Notes under the pieces: model-generated
Database searches by the model: none
The model's input: the letters and a program-made list of their open reading frames with translations, nothing else
What the model was told of the DNA's origin: nothing
Shown: piece by piece, positions 1 through 9,486 of the stretch
Position numbering within the stretch: position 1 is the stretch's first letter
Layout of the letters: every line of letters begins with the position of its first letter
NCBI GenBank assembly: GCA_028293765.1
Contig: JAQGOG010000155.1
Location: 1 to 52,815, forward strand
Origin: Gammaproteobacteria bacterium
GTDB taxonomy: Bacteria; Pseudomonadota; Gammaproteobacteria; Steroidobacterales; Steroidobacteraceae
DNA: 52,815 bases
Reading direction: 5' to 3'
Made by a program: the position numbers and the translations under genes

Positions 1-458
1 GCCGAGCAAATCTGCCCGGGCGTGCAATAGCCGCACTGGTAGCCGTCGTGCTTCACGAAGGAAGCCTGCATCGGGTGCAAGTTCCCCGGCGTGCCCAGCC
101 CCTCGATGGTCGTAATCGCACGACGCTCGTGCATGACCGCCAGCGTCAGGCACGAAAGCACGCGGCGGCCGTCGACGATCACCGTGCAGGCGCCGCATTG
201 ACCGTGATCGCAGCCCTTCTTGCTGCCGGTGAGATGCAAGTGCTCCCGCAGCGCGTCCAGCAGCGTGGTCCGGGTATCGAGACTGAGCTTCCGGACGTTG
301 CCGTTGACCTGCAGCGTCACCTTTGAGACGACGGGCGCGCCGGCCGTTGGAGGCTCGGCAGCAGCCACCGTGGACGGCAGCGTCACCGCTACCGCGGACG
401 TGGCTCCGGCGATCAGAAAATCACGCCGGGTCAAATTGATGTCGCTGGAATCGCCCAT
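1..458 (-). CDS. paoA: PaoA-type aldehyde oxidoreductase iron-sulfur subunit (3' end outside window)
   Basis: Small subunit of a periplasmic molybdenum aldehyde/xanthine oxidoreductase; it carries electrons from the molybdenum site through two [2Fe-2S] clusters. The visible 152 residues start with a twin-arginine signal (R11-R12-D-F) and an Ala-rich hydrophobic stretch. A plant-ferredoxin-like fold follows with Cys83, Cys88, Cys91 and Cys103, and then the first Cys pair of the second cluster (Cys142, Cys145, in QCGYC). The text from residue 60 on is very close to E. coli PaoA (YagT) as I remember it, including GCDHGQCGAC and the HPMQASF segment. The ATG is preceded by AAGGAG. Roughly the last 60 residues and any paoB/paoC partners lie beyond the left edge. 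Family assignment is firm; the substrate is unknown. Confidence 0.93.
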   Translation of the reverse strand, partial: MGDSSDINLTRRDFLIAGATSAVAVTLPSTVAAAEPPTAGAPVVSKVTLQVNGNVRKLSLDTRTTLLDALREHLHLTGSKKGCDHGQCGACTVIVDGRRVLSCLTLAVMHERRAITTIEGLGTPGNLHPMQASFVKHDGYQCGYCTPGQICS

Positions 459-1884
459 CTGTTGGTTCTCCTTGAAACCGAAATAATGCGGGCGGGGATA
501 ACCGAGATGTAGAAGGACCGTGCGGTAGTAGCGGAACGACAACATGGCGCCGGTCAGATCGGTATCGAGCGAGCCTCAGATGACTTCGCAGATCTTGCGC
601 TTGGCGCACGAGCCTTGCAGGTCGAACTGCCGTTGACGACAAATCGCGCCGCGACGGCGCCGTCTGCAATGATTCGTCGCTGGGGGATGGCTCGTTCATT
701 TTGATCCTCTCCCGCGTGCACTGGGTTGGTGATGAGGGAGTGTTCACCGGACGAATTGCCACACGGTTTCCGCATGCTCGCGCCGGATTACATTTGAAAC
801 CAATTACCTCCCAATCCCTAACCTACCGCTTATGCAGGGTCGATCACTTCGATCGGAGTTAGGGGCCGCCTTGTTTGCTTGCGCCACGTAGCTACGCGGT
901 TTGCCGCGGCGCTCGCCCTGATCTGTCCGAACGTTGTCCGACGTGAGTGGATGGCCCTTGCGACAGTGGCTCGGCACCTCGGCGAGCCCAGTCTCGCGGC
1001 GATAAAGGTTCGGAAACGGTATCGCGACCGTGCTATTAGTCGGAATCACGCCCCCGCTACCAACCGATTCATTACGCGCGGGTTACTGGACCGAAAAAGT
1101 GATCATGTCTTGTTTTGCTTTTTCGCTGGAGGCAACCGGAAATCGCAGTGAGAGGGCGTCGATTCCCACAGCGGCTTAGGAGATGGCTGCGGTCGGACGT
1201 TGAAGGATGGCTCGCCGAAAGTCGGATACGTCCCGCTAGCCTTCCGACGTTCGAACTCGGAGGCGTCGGAGTGCAACATGAGATGCTGCACTGATTGCCC
1301 TCGCCGTGAATCGAGGTGCAAATCGGCGCCTGCCGTTGCCAGCTGTTGCAAGGCGTGTCACGAAGGTTTCGACTCGCCGCACGCGACGCTCGAACGAAGG
1401 CTGCGATCTATTTCTATTTTGGCGGAGCGAACTGCCAGCCACATGGAAAGGAAGTGACCGATCGGATTGGTCTTCCGAGCGCGATTCCGAATTTCGTCGC
1501 CACCGCCGTGCACGCGAGCATAGGCAGGTGGTAGGGAAAGTCGCGGGCGGATCGCGTCTGTACCTGGCGCGATTCTGATCCTAGCCCTGCGGCTTGGCTC
1601 CCCCGCATCATGGACTCCCGGTCTGCCGGTCGCCTTTCGTGGCTCACGTCAAGACGTCTGATCCCCGGGGCATCCCAGAGAACCGGAAGGCGACCTGCGC
1701 TTTTCCGCCGTGGTCTTCGATGTCGTGGTCGCCAGCAGCTTTGCCTCTGGCCGGCACTACCGAGAGCACGCCTCGGCCCAGCGAGTAACAGGGGCACTCA
1801 TGCCGTACGGGTACCACTACGGCTACCATTCGACGGCTTTGGCTAGCCGAGGCCTGCTCGAGTCACCGTAAGTCATTGATTAAG
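459..1884. other. 1.4-kb stretch without a supported gene
   Basis: Short open frames occur on both strands, but none has a convincing ribosome site, composition or recognisable family. The only suggestive piece is on the minus strand near 900-1000, where a frame reads CRKGHPLTSDNVRTDQGERR. This resembles the zinc-ribbon start of an HNH endonuclease but lacks the second Cys pair and the HNH residues. The segment may hold decayed mobile DNA. Confidence 0.5.
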
Positions 1885-1960
1885 TGGTGGGCCGTGAAGG
1901 ACTTGAACCTTCGACCAAGAGATTAAGAGTCTCCTGCTCTACCAACTGAGCTAACGGCCC
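1885..1960 (-). tRNA. tRNA-Lys(CTT)
   Basis: A 76-nt gene including an encoded CCA end. The acceptor arm GGGCCGT pairs with the 3' side before A-CCA, and the D arm (AGCTCAG...GAGC) and T arm (GGTTCAAGTCC) are standard. The anticodon loop CTCTTAA gives anticodon CTT for lysine AAG codons. It lies 10 bp downstream of tRNA-His on the same strand, so the two are probably cotranscribed. Confidence 0.96.
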
Positions 1961-1970
1961 ATCTAAGAAA

Positions 1971-2047
1971 TGGGGTGGACGATGGGACTCGAACCCACGA
2001 CAACCGGGATCACAACCCGGGGCTCTACCAGCTGAGCTACGCCCACC
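1971..2047 (-). tRNA. tRNA-His(GTG)
   Basis: A 77-nt gene with encoded CCA. It has the extra 5' G (position -1) typical of bacterial tRNA-His, and its anticodon loop TTGTGAT contains GTG. The acceptor stem closes as GTGGGCG with CGTCCAC. It is paired with tRNA-Lys. A degenerate tRNA-Arg 3' fragment lies 160 bp upstream, which suggests an older Arg-His-Lys cluster that was interrupted. Confidence 0.96.
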
Positions 2048-2210
2048 ATCGACATGCCCATCGCGCAACTGGCGTATCCGTTCGATCCTTACGCCACCGC
2101 GAGCTACGCGGCAGCCGGCTGACCGACCGCAACGCTACCCGTTCGCGACGGGGCGCGAAGTATATACGAACTATTAGCCGATGCGACCCTCCCCGGCGAA
2201 CACAAAAAAA

Positions 2211-2253
2211 TGGCGCGCCCGGCGGGGCTCGAACCCCGACCCACGGAGCACAA
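2211..2253 (-). repeat. Degenerate copy of a tRNA-Arg 3' end (possible old att site)
   Basis: On the minus strand this matches the last ~43 nt of the intact tRNA-Arg(TCT) at 10971-11046 at roughly 80% identity with a one-base gap. The acceptor 3' strand and CCA are identical, but the T stem no longer pairs well and there is no 5' half, so it cannot be a working tRNA. A run of A on the plus strand lies directly next to it, as at the copy near 9487. Such 3'-end duplications are typical scars of tRNA-targeting integrative elements. Confidence 0.7.
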
Positions 2254-2461
2254 AGTGCGCCCGCGTGGCGGTCGATTTTCCGAGGGCGCGGCTCTGAAAA
2301 AAGGCGACATCACAGGGGCGGGCGGCGCCGGGTTATGACCGGCTTCCACGGGGCCGGTGCCTGCCGCGAGAGGCCACCTTACGCCAGCCCAATTTGGTCT
2401 GCCTAGGCTCGGACCTGGACCTTGAAGCGCCCGCAGGTACCCCCCTACCGCGGCGCGCAAA
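2254..2461. other. No gene seen between the tRNA fragment and the phosphatase terminator
   Basis: GC-rich DNA with no open frame that I can support. Together with 2048-2210 it separates the tRNA pair from the phosphatase-family gene; the only identifiable elements here are the tRNA-Arg fragment and the hairpin starting at 2462. Confidence 0.5.
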
Positions 2462-2489
2462 GGGCATGCCCGCTTTCACCGGCATGCCC
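2462..2489 (-). terminator. Hairpin downstream of the phosphatase-family gene
   Basis: A perfect 9-bp inverted repeat, GGGCATGCC and GGCATGCCC, with a 10-nt loop, about 35 bp beyond the stop codon of the phosphatase gene. In the direction of that gene it is followed by TTTG, a weak T tract. It is best read as a terminator. Confidence 0.6.
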
Positions 2490-2522
2490 CACTGCGTTAA
2501 TCCTCGACCAGGGCGTTGCGGA

Positions 2523-4154
2523 CTATTCGTGCTCCGATCCGCCGTCGTCGAACAGGAACGGCAATACGGAGATTCCTTCCTTGCGGACCGACTCCAATTC
2601 GTTTGGATCGATCCCCAACGATTTCAGGATCGTCGCTGCCACCTGCGACGTCAGCACGGGCGTCTTCACCTGTCGGGAATGCATGGCCGGGTTGGAGACG
2701 ATCAATCCTACATTGGTGTCTCCGAAACTGAACCCGCCGTGCTCCGCCACCTTGTTGCTCGTGGGTTTCGTGTAAATCGTCCCGTACACCGGCTGCACGA
2801 TGATGTCCGGCGTCCGGCTGTCCTTCAACGGGTCGCCAAATTTCAACTGCAGCTCTTCGCCGGACATCACTTCGTCGATGTACAAAGACTTGGCGTTCTG
2901 GTTGAGATAGTCCGCCACGAGTTTCGTCTTGCTCTGGTCCCGCAGCCAGATCAGCCCGATATCGTCATCCTGAACCCAGCCGCACGGCCCTTCCGGGCAA
3001 TTGTTGCCGGCGTCCGTGATGATCCTGGCCCCTTCGCTCGTGCTGCAGTTGGACACCGTGCAGACCAGGTCCGCGAAATGTCCCGGCTTCACGAGCTTCG
3101 CCGGATTGAGCGGGGACTGGCCATGTTTCGCAGTCACGATGATGAGCGTCGAATCGTAAATTCCCGCCTGTTTCAACGCGCTGACAAATTGCCCCAGCGC
3201 GGCGTCAGTTTTCGCGAGCCCGTATGCCAGAACGGCGGAAGGGGTCCCCAGTCCGTCCAGGTAGCCGCCCCGCTGCCCGTTGATGGTCGGATCCGTATCG
3301 GACGCGCAACCGCCGCCGGGATTATCCACCAGCAGCTTTTGCCCGACGCTGACTGCCTGGAAGTTCATCCCGAACACTGTCGGGACACCTACATGCTTCG
3401 TGCCCTCATGGTTCAGTCCCTGAATCTCGTTCAGGATCGCCTTCACCTTCAGGCCGTCGTTCTGCACCGTGCACACGACGCTGATCGTGTTGTCGAATCC
3501 ACCGACGTTGGTGATTTCGGGGTTGTACAGATCGTCCACACCCTTGCCCGAGGGGCCGTTCACCAGGTCGTAGGCGGGGTGCTTGTCCGCCCACGCGGTG
3601 CGACCGGCGTTCTCTGCCTTGATCACTTCAAACAAAGTGTTGGTGCGGATTGCATTGTGCGGGTAGAAGGGCGAGCACCGTCCATGCCCGTCGATGTAGC
3701 GCGGCAGGGCATTCGGATCGATCACGTTTTGAGAAACTCCGTTCACGTACGCGTCGATCGACTCGTCGAAAATCATTTGCGTTCCCGGCTTTCCGGAGCA
3801 CGTCTTATTGTCCGGCGCCCAGATCGTCCGGTCATAGCTGTAATCGTAGAAGAGTCCGTGAGTCCGGGGGGAACCGCCTGTTACCAGCGCCAGCAGCCCT
3901 GGAAACGAATCCGAATTTGCGGGAGTTTTCGCGTTCGAATAGGTGACTGCGTGCTGGCTCAACTGGTCCAACGCGGAGCCCTCATGCGATTTCACGTAGT
4001 TGGCGACGTCCAACGCGTGTAGCCCGTCAATGCTTAGCAGCAGGACGTGTTTGATCCTTCCATCCTGTCCCGCATCGTTGGCCTGGACCGGAGCAAGCTT
4101 GAACGCTGCCATTAATCCCATCGACAGTGCCACGGTCAGCAGCTGCTTCTTCAT
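2523..4154 (-). CDS. Secreted alkaline-phosphatase superfamily protein
   Basis: A 543-residue protein of the alkaline phosphatase / nucleotide pyrophosphatase-phosphodiesterase superfamily, which hydrolyses phosphate esters or diesters with two metal ions. The N-terminus is a Sec signal peptide ending around VQA-ND. Superfamily landmarks are visible: LLLSIDGLH (metal-binding Asp), TPANSDSFPGL with the Ser/Thr nucleophile region, TAKHGQSP, and VAEHGGFSFGD near the C-terminus (His ligand). An upstream in-frame ATG exists, but the ATG at 4154 is chosen because AAGGGG lies at good spacing and the signal peptide then starts with MKKQ. It stands alone between tRNAs and a divergent kinase. The exact substrate (nucleotide, phospholipid or other) cannot be read from the sequence. 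Confidence 0.85.
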   Translation of the reverse strand: MKKQLLTVALSMGLMAAFKLAPVQANDAGQDGRIKHVLLLSIDGLHALDVANYVKSHEGSALDQLSQHAVTYSNAKTPANSDSFPGLLALVTGGSPRTHGLFYDYSYDRTIWAPDNKTCSGKPGTQMIFDESIDAYVNGVSQNVIDPNALPRYIDGHGRCSPFYPHNAIRTNTLFEVIKAENAGRTAWADKHPAYDLVNGPSGKGVDDLYNPEITNVGGFDNTISVVCTVQNDGLKVKAILNEIQGLNHEGTKHVGVPTVFGMNFQAVSVGQKLLVDNPGGGCASDTDPTINGQRGGYLDGLGTPSAVLAYGLAKTDAALGQFVSALKQAGIYDSTLIIVTAKHGQSPLNPAKLVKPGHFADLVCTVSNCSTSEGARIITDAGNNCPEGPCGWVQDDDIGLIWLRDQSKTKLVADYLNQNAKSLYIDEVMSGEELQLKFGDPLKDSRTPDIIVQPVYGTIYTKPTSNKVAEHGGFSFGDTNVGLIVSNPAMHSRQVKTPVLTSQVAATILKSLGIDPNELESVRKEGISVLPFLFDDGGSEHE

Positions 4155-4951
4155 CTTCGTCCCCTTTGTTGCGAGCAATGTTTGGCGTCAAGCTTCCGGC
4201 TCAATTGTTACGACCTGATTACAGCGCGGCGACTCACGCCGTGCGTCCGTTGTCGCCTCCCGTAGCCGTCACGCATGAGCGAGCTCGGCCCGGCTACGAG
4301 TGGGCACACGGGATCAAGTACGACGGCAGGCGCACGCAGGCGCAGATTCGAGGCGATCAGTGCACGCTCTATGCGCAGCGCGGTTACGGCTGGGGAAGCG
4401 ATTTGCAACTGGGCGGGCGATCAGCTCCCGAATCCGATTGCCGAGCGCTGCCATGACAAATGGCTCGGTGAGCACTTCCATGCCGGGTTCCGGGTAGCCG
4501 TTTCCGACCACCGCATTGCGGCATACGTGAACTCAAGCCTTCATTCGGTCAGTGCGGCGGCGAGGCCGTAGCCTATGCAATAAGCGACGAGTTGGGAAAC
4601 AGCGGCCGTGAGTGTAGCAACGATCGGAAGCTGAACAGCCGCGCCTGCCATTTGGTTGGGCCAGCCGCGACGCTCCTTGTTGATGCGAAGCGACCGATGG
4701 CTCCCGAATGCAGGCAACCGGCTGCAACGCATTCAATACCCTCGAAACGTCCCATGGCGAGAATTGAGCGTAGACTCACCGCTAGCGCATTCAGGTACCG
4801 CGAATACACGCGCAACGCATTTCCCGCAATTTCACGAAGCCGGAAAGACAGTGCCAAGGATCGGTCGGTTCTTGGACAACACTCACGCCGGCACGTACAC
4901 CGGCCAACCGGGGAATTAGTGGACGATGCTCACACAGGTATCGCCGGGGAC
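4155..4951. other. Divergent intergenic region of phosphatase and hybrid kinase
   Basis: No convincing gene. An open frame runs on the plus strand into the kinase, but its first ~120 codons show no family resemblance and read as low-information sequence. The 4300-4420 part weakly suggests a Trp/Gly-rich frame on the plus strand (RPGYEWAHG), without a start or continuation. Promoters for both flanking genes should lie here, but I could not identify boxes. Confidence 0.4.
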
Positions 4952-6619
4952 GTGGCGCTCGAGCGGGTTATCAACACCGATGAGTTGAAACGCCGGCCTG
5001 CCCGAGCCCCGAATCACGCGGCGGAAAATCGTGCCTTGGTGCGGTTGGCCAGAGTAATGGCGCATTCACCGCAGCAGATTCTCCAGACGCTCACGGATGA
5101 GGCACTCGAGCTGTGTCGAGCGGGTACTGCGGGAATCAGCCTCATTGAGGATGACGGAGGCAACACGGTCTTTCGTTGGCACGCTCTCAGCGGCGCACTC
5201 TCGTCTCACCTCCGGGGCACGACACCGCGCGATTTCAGTCCGTGTGGGGCCGTCGTGGATCGGAATTCCGTGCTGCTGATGTCGCACTTGGAACGGCATT
5301 TCCGCTATTTCGCGGACGTGCGCCCTGCGATCGTCGAAGCGCTACTCATTCCATTCACCATTAACGGTCAAACGATCGGGACGGTGTGGGTGGTTATGCA
5401 CGACGAGGATCACAAGTTTGATCGAGAAGACGAACGCCTTCTCATGGATTTGGGCGAATTTACGGCTGCGGCCTATAATTTGTACTCCGCGCTCGATGCC
5501 AGCAAGACGAACGAAAGACGCAAGGATGAATTTCTGGCGACGGTCGCTCACGAACTGCGCAATCCGCTCTCGGCAGTTCGCAACGCCTCCGAATACGCGC
5601 ACGTTCGACTTCAAGGGATGCGCGAACCCCAACTACAGGCCATGAACGACGTCGGCCAGCGGCAGCTCAAGTCCATGACCCGACTGATCGATGACCTACT
5701 GGACGTGACTCGCATTCGGCTCGACAAGGTCGAACTGCGAAAAGAGCGCGTGTCGGTCGCCACTATCGTGCAGCAGGGCGTGGATTCTTGCCTGGCACTG
5801 ATCGAGGCGTCCCGGCACCAACTGACGATCACGCTTCCTGAACAACCCCTCTGGGTGGAAGGCGATACGTTGCGGCTCACGCAGATCGTGAGCAATCTTC
5901 TGAACAACGCGGCAAAATACACACCCGAAGGCGGTCAAATCGAGGTCAGCGGCGAGCGCATCGGCGGCGAGGCAGTCATCCGAATCCGGGACAACGGCAT
6001 CGGAATTTCGCAGTCGCTGCGCTCGCGAGTCTTTGACCTGTTTTCCCAAGGAGATGCTGCTCGCGAACGCACCCAGGGTGGGCTGGGAATTGGACTAACC
6101 GTCGTGCGACGGCTCGTGGAACTCCACGGCGGGCGCGTTGCCGTACATAGTGAAGGGATCGGCAAAGGCAGTGAATTCGTCGTCAGTCTGCCCTTGGCAG
6201 GCGACTTCGCGGTGAGCGGTGCTCCCGCGGGGGGGGCCGGGTCCGAATTGGCAACGGGGCGCGTTTTGCGCATTCTGGTTGTCGACGACAACAAAGACTC
6301 GGCCAACAGCCTCGCGCTGTTGTTGAGCGCGGAGGGGCATGACGTGCGCACGGCGTATGACGGTGCATCTGCGCTACAGATTGCACAGTCATTCACGCCG
6401 GAGGTGATGCTGCAGTACGTAGCAATGCCTGACATGGACGCATATCAAGTTGCGCGCAAGCTCCGGGAGCTGCCGCAGACGCACCACACGACGCTGATCG
6501 CATTGACGGACTTCACTCGAGAAGAGGACGCCGGAGAGGCTCGCTCGGCCGGCTTCGATCATCACCTCGGCAAGCCCGTTGATTTCGAAGCCTTGGATAA
6601 GGTCCTCCGCTTGCTATAG
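4952..6619 (+). CDS. GAF hybrid histidine kinase with a receiver lacking its phospho-acceptor Asp
   Basis: A soluble sensor kinase of about 555 residues. It has a GAF domain (residues ~20-175), a HisKA dimerisation helix with the phospho-acceptor His200 in VAHELRNPL, an HATPase domain (N box SNLLNNAAKY, G boxes DNGIGIS and GGLGIGLTVV, ~310-420), and a C-terminal receiver (~435-553). The receiver keeps the acidic pocket VVDDN, the ALT Thr and the KPVD Lys, but the phosphorylated Asp is Tyr489 (codon TAC, one base from GAC) in VMLQYVAMP. The GTG start is chosen because family members begin with the ELKRRPARAP...AENRAL segment just after it; the frame stays open upstream to 4592. It may act as a kinase whose receiver is now a phosphorylation-independent module. 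No partner response regulator is adjacent. Confidence 0.88.
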   Translation: MALERVINTDELKRRPARAPNHAAENRALVRLARVMAHSPQQILQTLTDEALELCRAGTAGISLIEDDGGNTVFRWHALSGALSSHLRGTTPRDFSPCGAVVDRNSVLLMSHLERHFRYFADVRPAIVEALLIPFTINGQTIGTVWVVMHDEDHKFDREDERLLMDLGEFTAAAYNLYSALDASKTNERRKDEFLATVAHELRNPLSAVRNASEYAHVRLQGMREPQLQAMNDVGQRQLKSMTRLIDDLLDVTRIRLDKVELRKERVSVATIVQQGVDSCLALIEASRHQLTITLPEQPLWVEGDTLRLTQIVSNLLNNAAKYTPEGGQIEVSGERIGGEAVIRIRDNGIGISQSLRSRVFDLFSQGDAARERTQGGLGIGLTVVRRLVELHGGRVAVHSEGIGKGSEFVVSLPLAGDFAVSGAPAGGAGSELATGRVLRILVVDDNKDSANSLALLLSAEGHDVRTAYDGASALQIAQSFTPEVMLQYVAMPDMDAYQVARKLRELPQTHHTTLIALTDFTREEDAGEARSAGFDHHLGKPVDFEALDKVLRLL

Positions 6620-6912
6620 CGTACGGAGTCGACTGTTGACCTGCGCGTTGTGGTCTCCAACCTGAACTGCAGAAGCTGTCGATCGGGTGCACGATCCCGC
6701 GGGCCGCCACCTAGCTCGGCCGTACCATGACCCGCTCCCACGCGCGGGCGGCACCTGTAGCTGTCCTTCTCAACAGTCCTCGCCCGATTTCCATCCATCG
6801 ACGAACCGGTCAATCAGCGCACGGCGCCCATCGCTGTAGGCGGAGCTAACTCAATCCGGCCCTGGGGCGCAGGCGACCCGACACCGTCGAACCCACGCCG
6901 GCGGAAAAGGCG
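6620..6912. other. Convergent intergenic gap
   Basis: No gene or clear terminator recognised between the stop codons of the hybrid kinase and the aspartyl-protease protein. The stretch is GC-rich with several short inverted repeats, but none has a T tract. Confidence 0.4.
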
Positions 6913-8772
6913 CTACTTCTGGAATGCGACGATCTGATCGCTCAAAACGAGCGTCACTCTTTTAGTGTCGGCACCGCGCCTGAGGTCAATCGGGATCTTC
7001 GTTCCTGCCGGCCGGCTGCGAAGCAGGATGCGAGTGTCGGAAAGACCTTCGGATCGAAAAGCCGCGCCGTCCAGCGTCGTGATGATGTCACCCACTTCGA
7101 TCCCAGCCTGAGCCGCGGGTCCGCCGCGCGCGACGTCGGTCACGGCATATCCATCGGGCGCGGCATTGATCCACATGCCTGAGCGATCGAAGGATCCCGC
7201 ATCGGCGGGACCGGGGACGATGGGCTTCAGGTACATCCTTTGGTGTGCATAGTCGAAGGTCGCTACGAAACGCTTGAGAAGGCCCCCGCCGACGTTCCCG
7301 TCGTAGTTCGAATCGCTGATCGAGCCACTCTTGGCTTCGGACAGGCCGGCAGCCAGATTATCGACCTTTATCGTGCCCAAAGTGAGCGACGGGAGATGGA
7401 CGACGTAGCCGCGGGACGGACCACCAACACCCCAGCCAGTGACGGCACTGACACCTTTCGGGAATCGCGCGCGGAGCGCATGGGCGGTCACAAAGGGGCG
7501 CGTGACATCAACGTCCGAGCGCGAGCCGGTATCGATGTCGAAGCGCGCCGGAAGGTCAGCGATGAAACCCTGCACCATGGGCAAGTGATCGTAGAACACG
7601 AAAGGGATGGCGGTTCCCGCGTCCTTCACCTCAAAGCGCGTTGGATCGGTGATGGTCAGAGTGTCGCGGCCGTAGTCGATCTGGACAGCGAAGCGACGGA
7701 ACAACTCAAAACCGACCATCCCATCGACCTGGATTCCCTCGATCGCGGGATCGTAGATCTGAGTGGCGAAGGCTACCTGATTGCGCATGCGCACGGCGCC
7801 CAGCGCCAGTTCCGCCACCTGAGCGAAACCGCTCACCTCGGTCTTCTCGCCTGCGCCTGACACCGCTGCAGCCCCGATGCTCTTCAGTCCGAGTTCGGAC
7901 ACCAGCCGAGGCGACACAAGGGTATGGCCGCCGGTGTCGACGAGGAACGTGTAGGGGCCTTTACCGTTGACCCTCGCGTCCACATAGATGTGATTGTTGA
8001 GCAAACGGAACGGCAGCGTGACGCTGGCCAGTCCACCATCGATGGAGGCGCCGACGGGAGGCGCGGTCGGACGCGAATAGGCCGAGAGCGGGCGTTCGGG
8101 ACCGAACGAAACACGCGTAAGTCTGAGGAACTCCCTGTCGGCCTCGCCCGAACCGTTGTCGAGGGTTACAACATGAGGAAGCATCAGACCGCCTTGACGG
8201 CGGTAATCTGCAAAGAGGGTTTGCGTATGAAAGAACTGCCGATCCTCGGCGATGCGGGCGAGAAGGTGAGTATTGGCGTCGAACCAGGCGTCAAACGACT
8301 TACCGCTCTTCGGCGTTAGGACCAGGTGGTCGACCGCTTGACCGTCAGTAACCTCCCGCTCCACATAAGCAACGGTCGCACCAGCGTGGCCGGGGCGCCA
8401 CCAGAGATTCGCGACGCGATAGGCCTCATTCACCGCGACGGCAATGCGATCACCGCCCTCCTGGGTAGTATTTGCGCCAGAAACGTCGCGCATCCAGGGA
8501 GTCTTGCCGTCAAATCCCTGTGCTTCGCCGACTATGCCGGCCTGCTTGGCCTCGACGAAGGCTCCAGTGGCGAGGTCGACGATGTCGGTTCGAGTACCGG
8601 TGAGGCCGGAACCCGACCAGGCGTAGCTAAACTCGGCGCCACCGGTCGAAAGTACGTCCCCCACGGCCGCACGATTGGCAGCCAGAACGGCATCGGCGGT
8701 CGGCATCTGCGGTTGAGCGTAAAGGGTGCTGGCTGCTGCAAGGGCAAACGCGCCCCCCAAAAAATATCTCAT
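6913..8772 (-). CDS. Secreted double retropepsin-like aspartyl protease with PDZ domain
   Basis: A 619-residue exported protein with a signal peptide ending near LYAQ (residue 20). Residues ~20-230 resemble the lipoprotein-like N-terminal region of such proteins. Two retropepsin-like half domains follow, one with FLVDTGGHT (Asp279) and one with FDIDTGSRSD (Asp414), and a PDZ domain closes the protein (~525-610; APDGYAV...AGIEVGDIITTLDG). Bacterial members of this aspartyl-protease/PDZ family are envelope proteins of mostly unknown target. Having both half sites in one chain suggests an intramolecular pseudo-dimer, although the second motif has Ser in place of Gly, as in pepsin-like DTGS. It is transcribed alone. 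Confidence 0.82.
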   Translation of the reverse strand: MRYFLGGAFALAAASTLYAQPQMPTADAVLAANRAAVGDVLSTGGAEFSYAWSGSGLTGTRTDIVDLATGAFVEAKQAGIVGEAQGFDGKTPWMRDVSGANTTQEGGDRIAVAVNEAYRVANLWWRPGHAGATVAYVEREVTDGQAVDHLVLTPKSGKSFDAWFDANTHLLARIAEDRQFFHTQTLFADYRRQGGLMLPHVVTLDNGSGEADREFLRLTRVSFGPERPLSAYSRPTAPPVGASIDGGLASVTLPFRLLNNHIYVDARVNGKGPYTFLVDTGGHTLVSPRLVSELGLKSIGAAAVSGAGEKTEVSGFAQVAELALGAVRMRNQVAFATQIYDPAIEGIQVDGMVGFELFRRFAVQIDYGRDTLTITDPTRFEVKDAGTAIPFVFYDHLPMVQGFIADLPARFDIDTGSRSDVDVTRPFVTAHALRARFPKGVSAVTGWGVGGPSRGYVVHLPSLTLGTIKVDNLAAGLSEAKSGSISDSNYDGNVGGGLLKRFVATFDYAHQRMYLKPIVPGPADAGSFDRSGMWINAAPDGYAVTDVARGGPAAQAGIEVGDIITTLDGAAFRSEGLSDTRILLRSRPAGTKIPIDLRRGADTKRVTLVLSDQIVAFQK

Positions 8773-9486
8773 GACGTCACTTGATTGGTGCCCGATGTGG
8801 CGAGTCTCCCGTCAAGCAGGCGTTGAATGCAAGCCGTTGACCTGGATTCGTGCGATCAGCCGCGTGTTATATGCGATCCGATGAATCCGGCGGTGCGGAA
8901 CGCGAGCTCGTTGCGCCAGCTGCTCGCTCACCCGGCACGCTGGCTGCTGCATCAGGAGCGGGAAGGGGCACTATGTATTGGACCGCCCGGTCTCGGTAAG
9001 AGCCATGTTGCCAAGGCGCTCGCGCACTTGGCCGTGCAGCGCGGCTACAAGGCCTTCTAGCGGCTGAAGCTCGAGGCAAAGAGCTGGCGCGTGTGTTGAC
9101 TTCGCAGCGCAACGTCGTGTCCTCGCCCGTCGACACTGTCGATGACTAGATAGCCGCGGTCCTGCCACTCATCGGTGAGGCCTTTACCGGCCATTCTTCC
9201 GATCACCGAGGAGCCGACCTCTGTCGTGGGTCAATACGCTACGGGGGATGTCAAACGAACGAGAGAGCGGCAACCTGGTTGGCCCCTTTGGGGCTCCTCA
9301 CCTGCATCCTGGAAGCCTGCGAGACGTTCAGGTGGCCGTCTTTTTACAGGAGCTTGCGCAAGTGACGTGGGGGGCCACTCGTGGCTCCTAATCGCCGGGC
9401 TGAATTCCCGTCCCAAAAAAACCTTCTTTTTAGCCAGGATTCGGTGGACACGCAGACGCCATTCTAAGTTACTGATTTTATGGAAA
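8773..9486. other. Remnant DNA upstream of the tRNA-Arg repeat
   Basis: Apart from the IstB-like scrap at 8881-9060, no gene is supported. The region lies between the protease gene promoter and the duplicated tRNA 3' end. It has runs such as AAAAAAACC and is likely the debris of insertion events. Confidence 0.45.
8881..9060 (+). pseudogene. istB: IS21 IstB-like ATPase fragment
   Basis: A 60-codon fragment reads HQEREGALCIGPPGLGKSHV and continues with AKALAHLAVQRGYKAF before a stop. This is the Walker A region of the IstB helper ATPase of IS21-family elements (usually ~250 residues), whose canonical text is LGPPGTGKTHLA..LG..A...GY. The rest of IstB, its partner transposase IstA and the terminal repeats are absent, so this is a dead remnant. 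Confidence 0.65.

Noticed and set aside
2394..4022. A 542-codon plus-strand frame over the phosphatase gene
   Set aside because: Antisense shadow; the minus-strand phosphatase has a signal peptide, ribosome site and family motifs.
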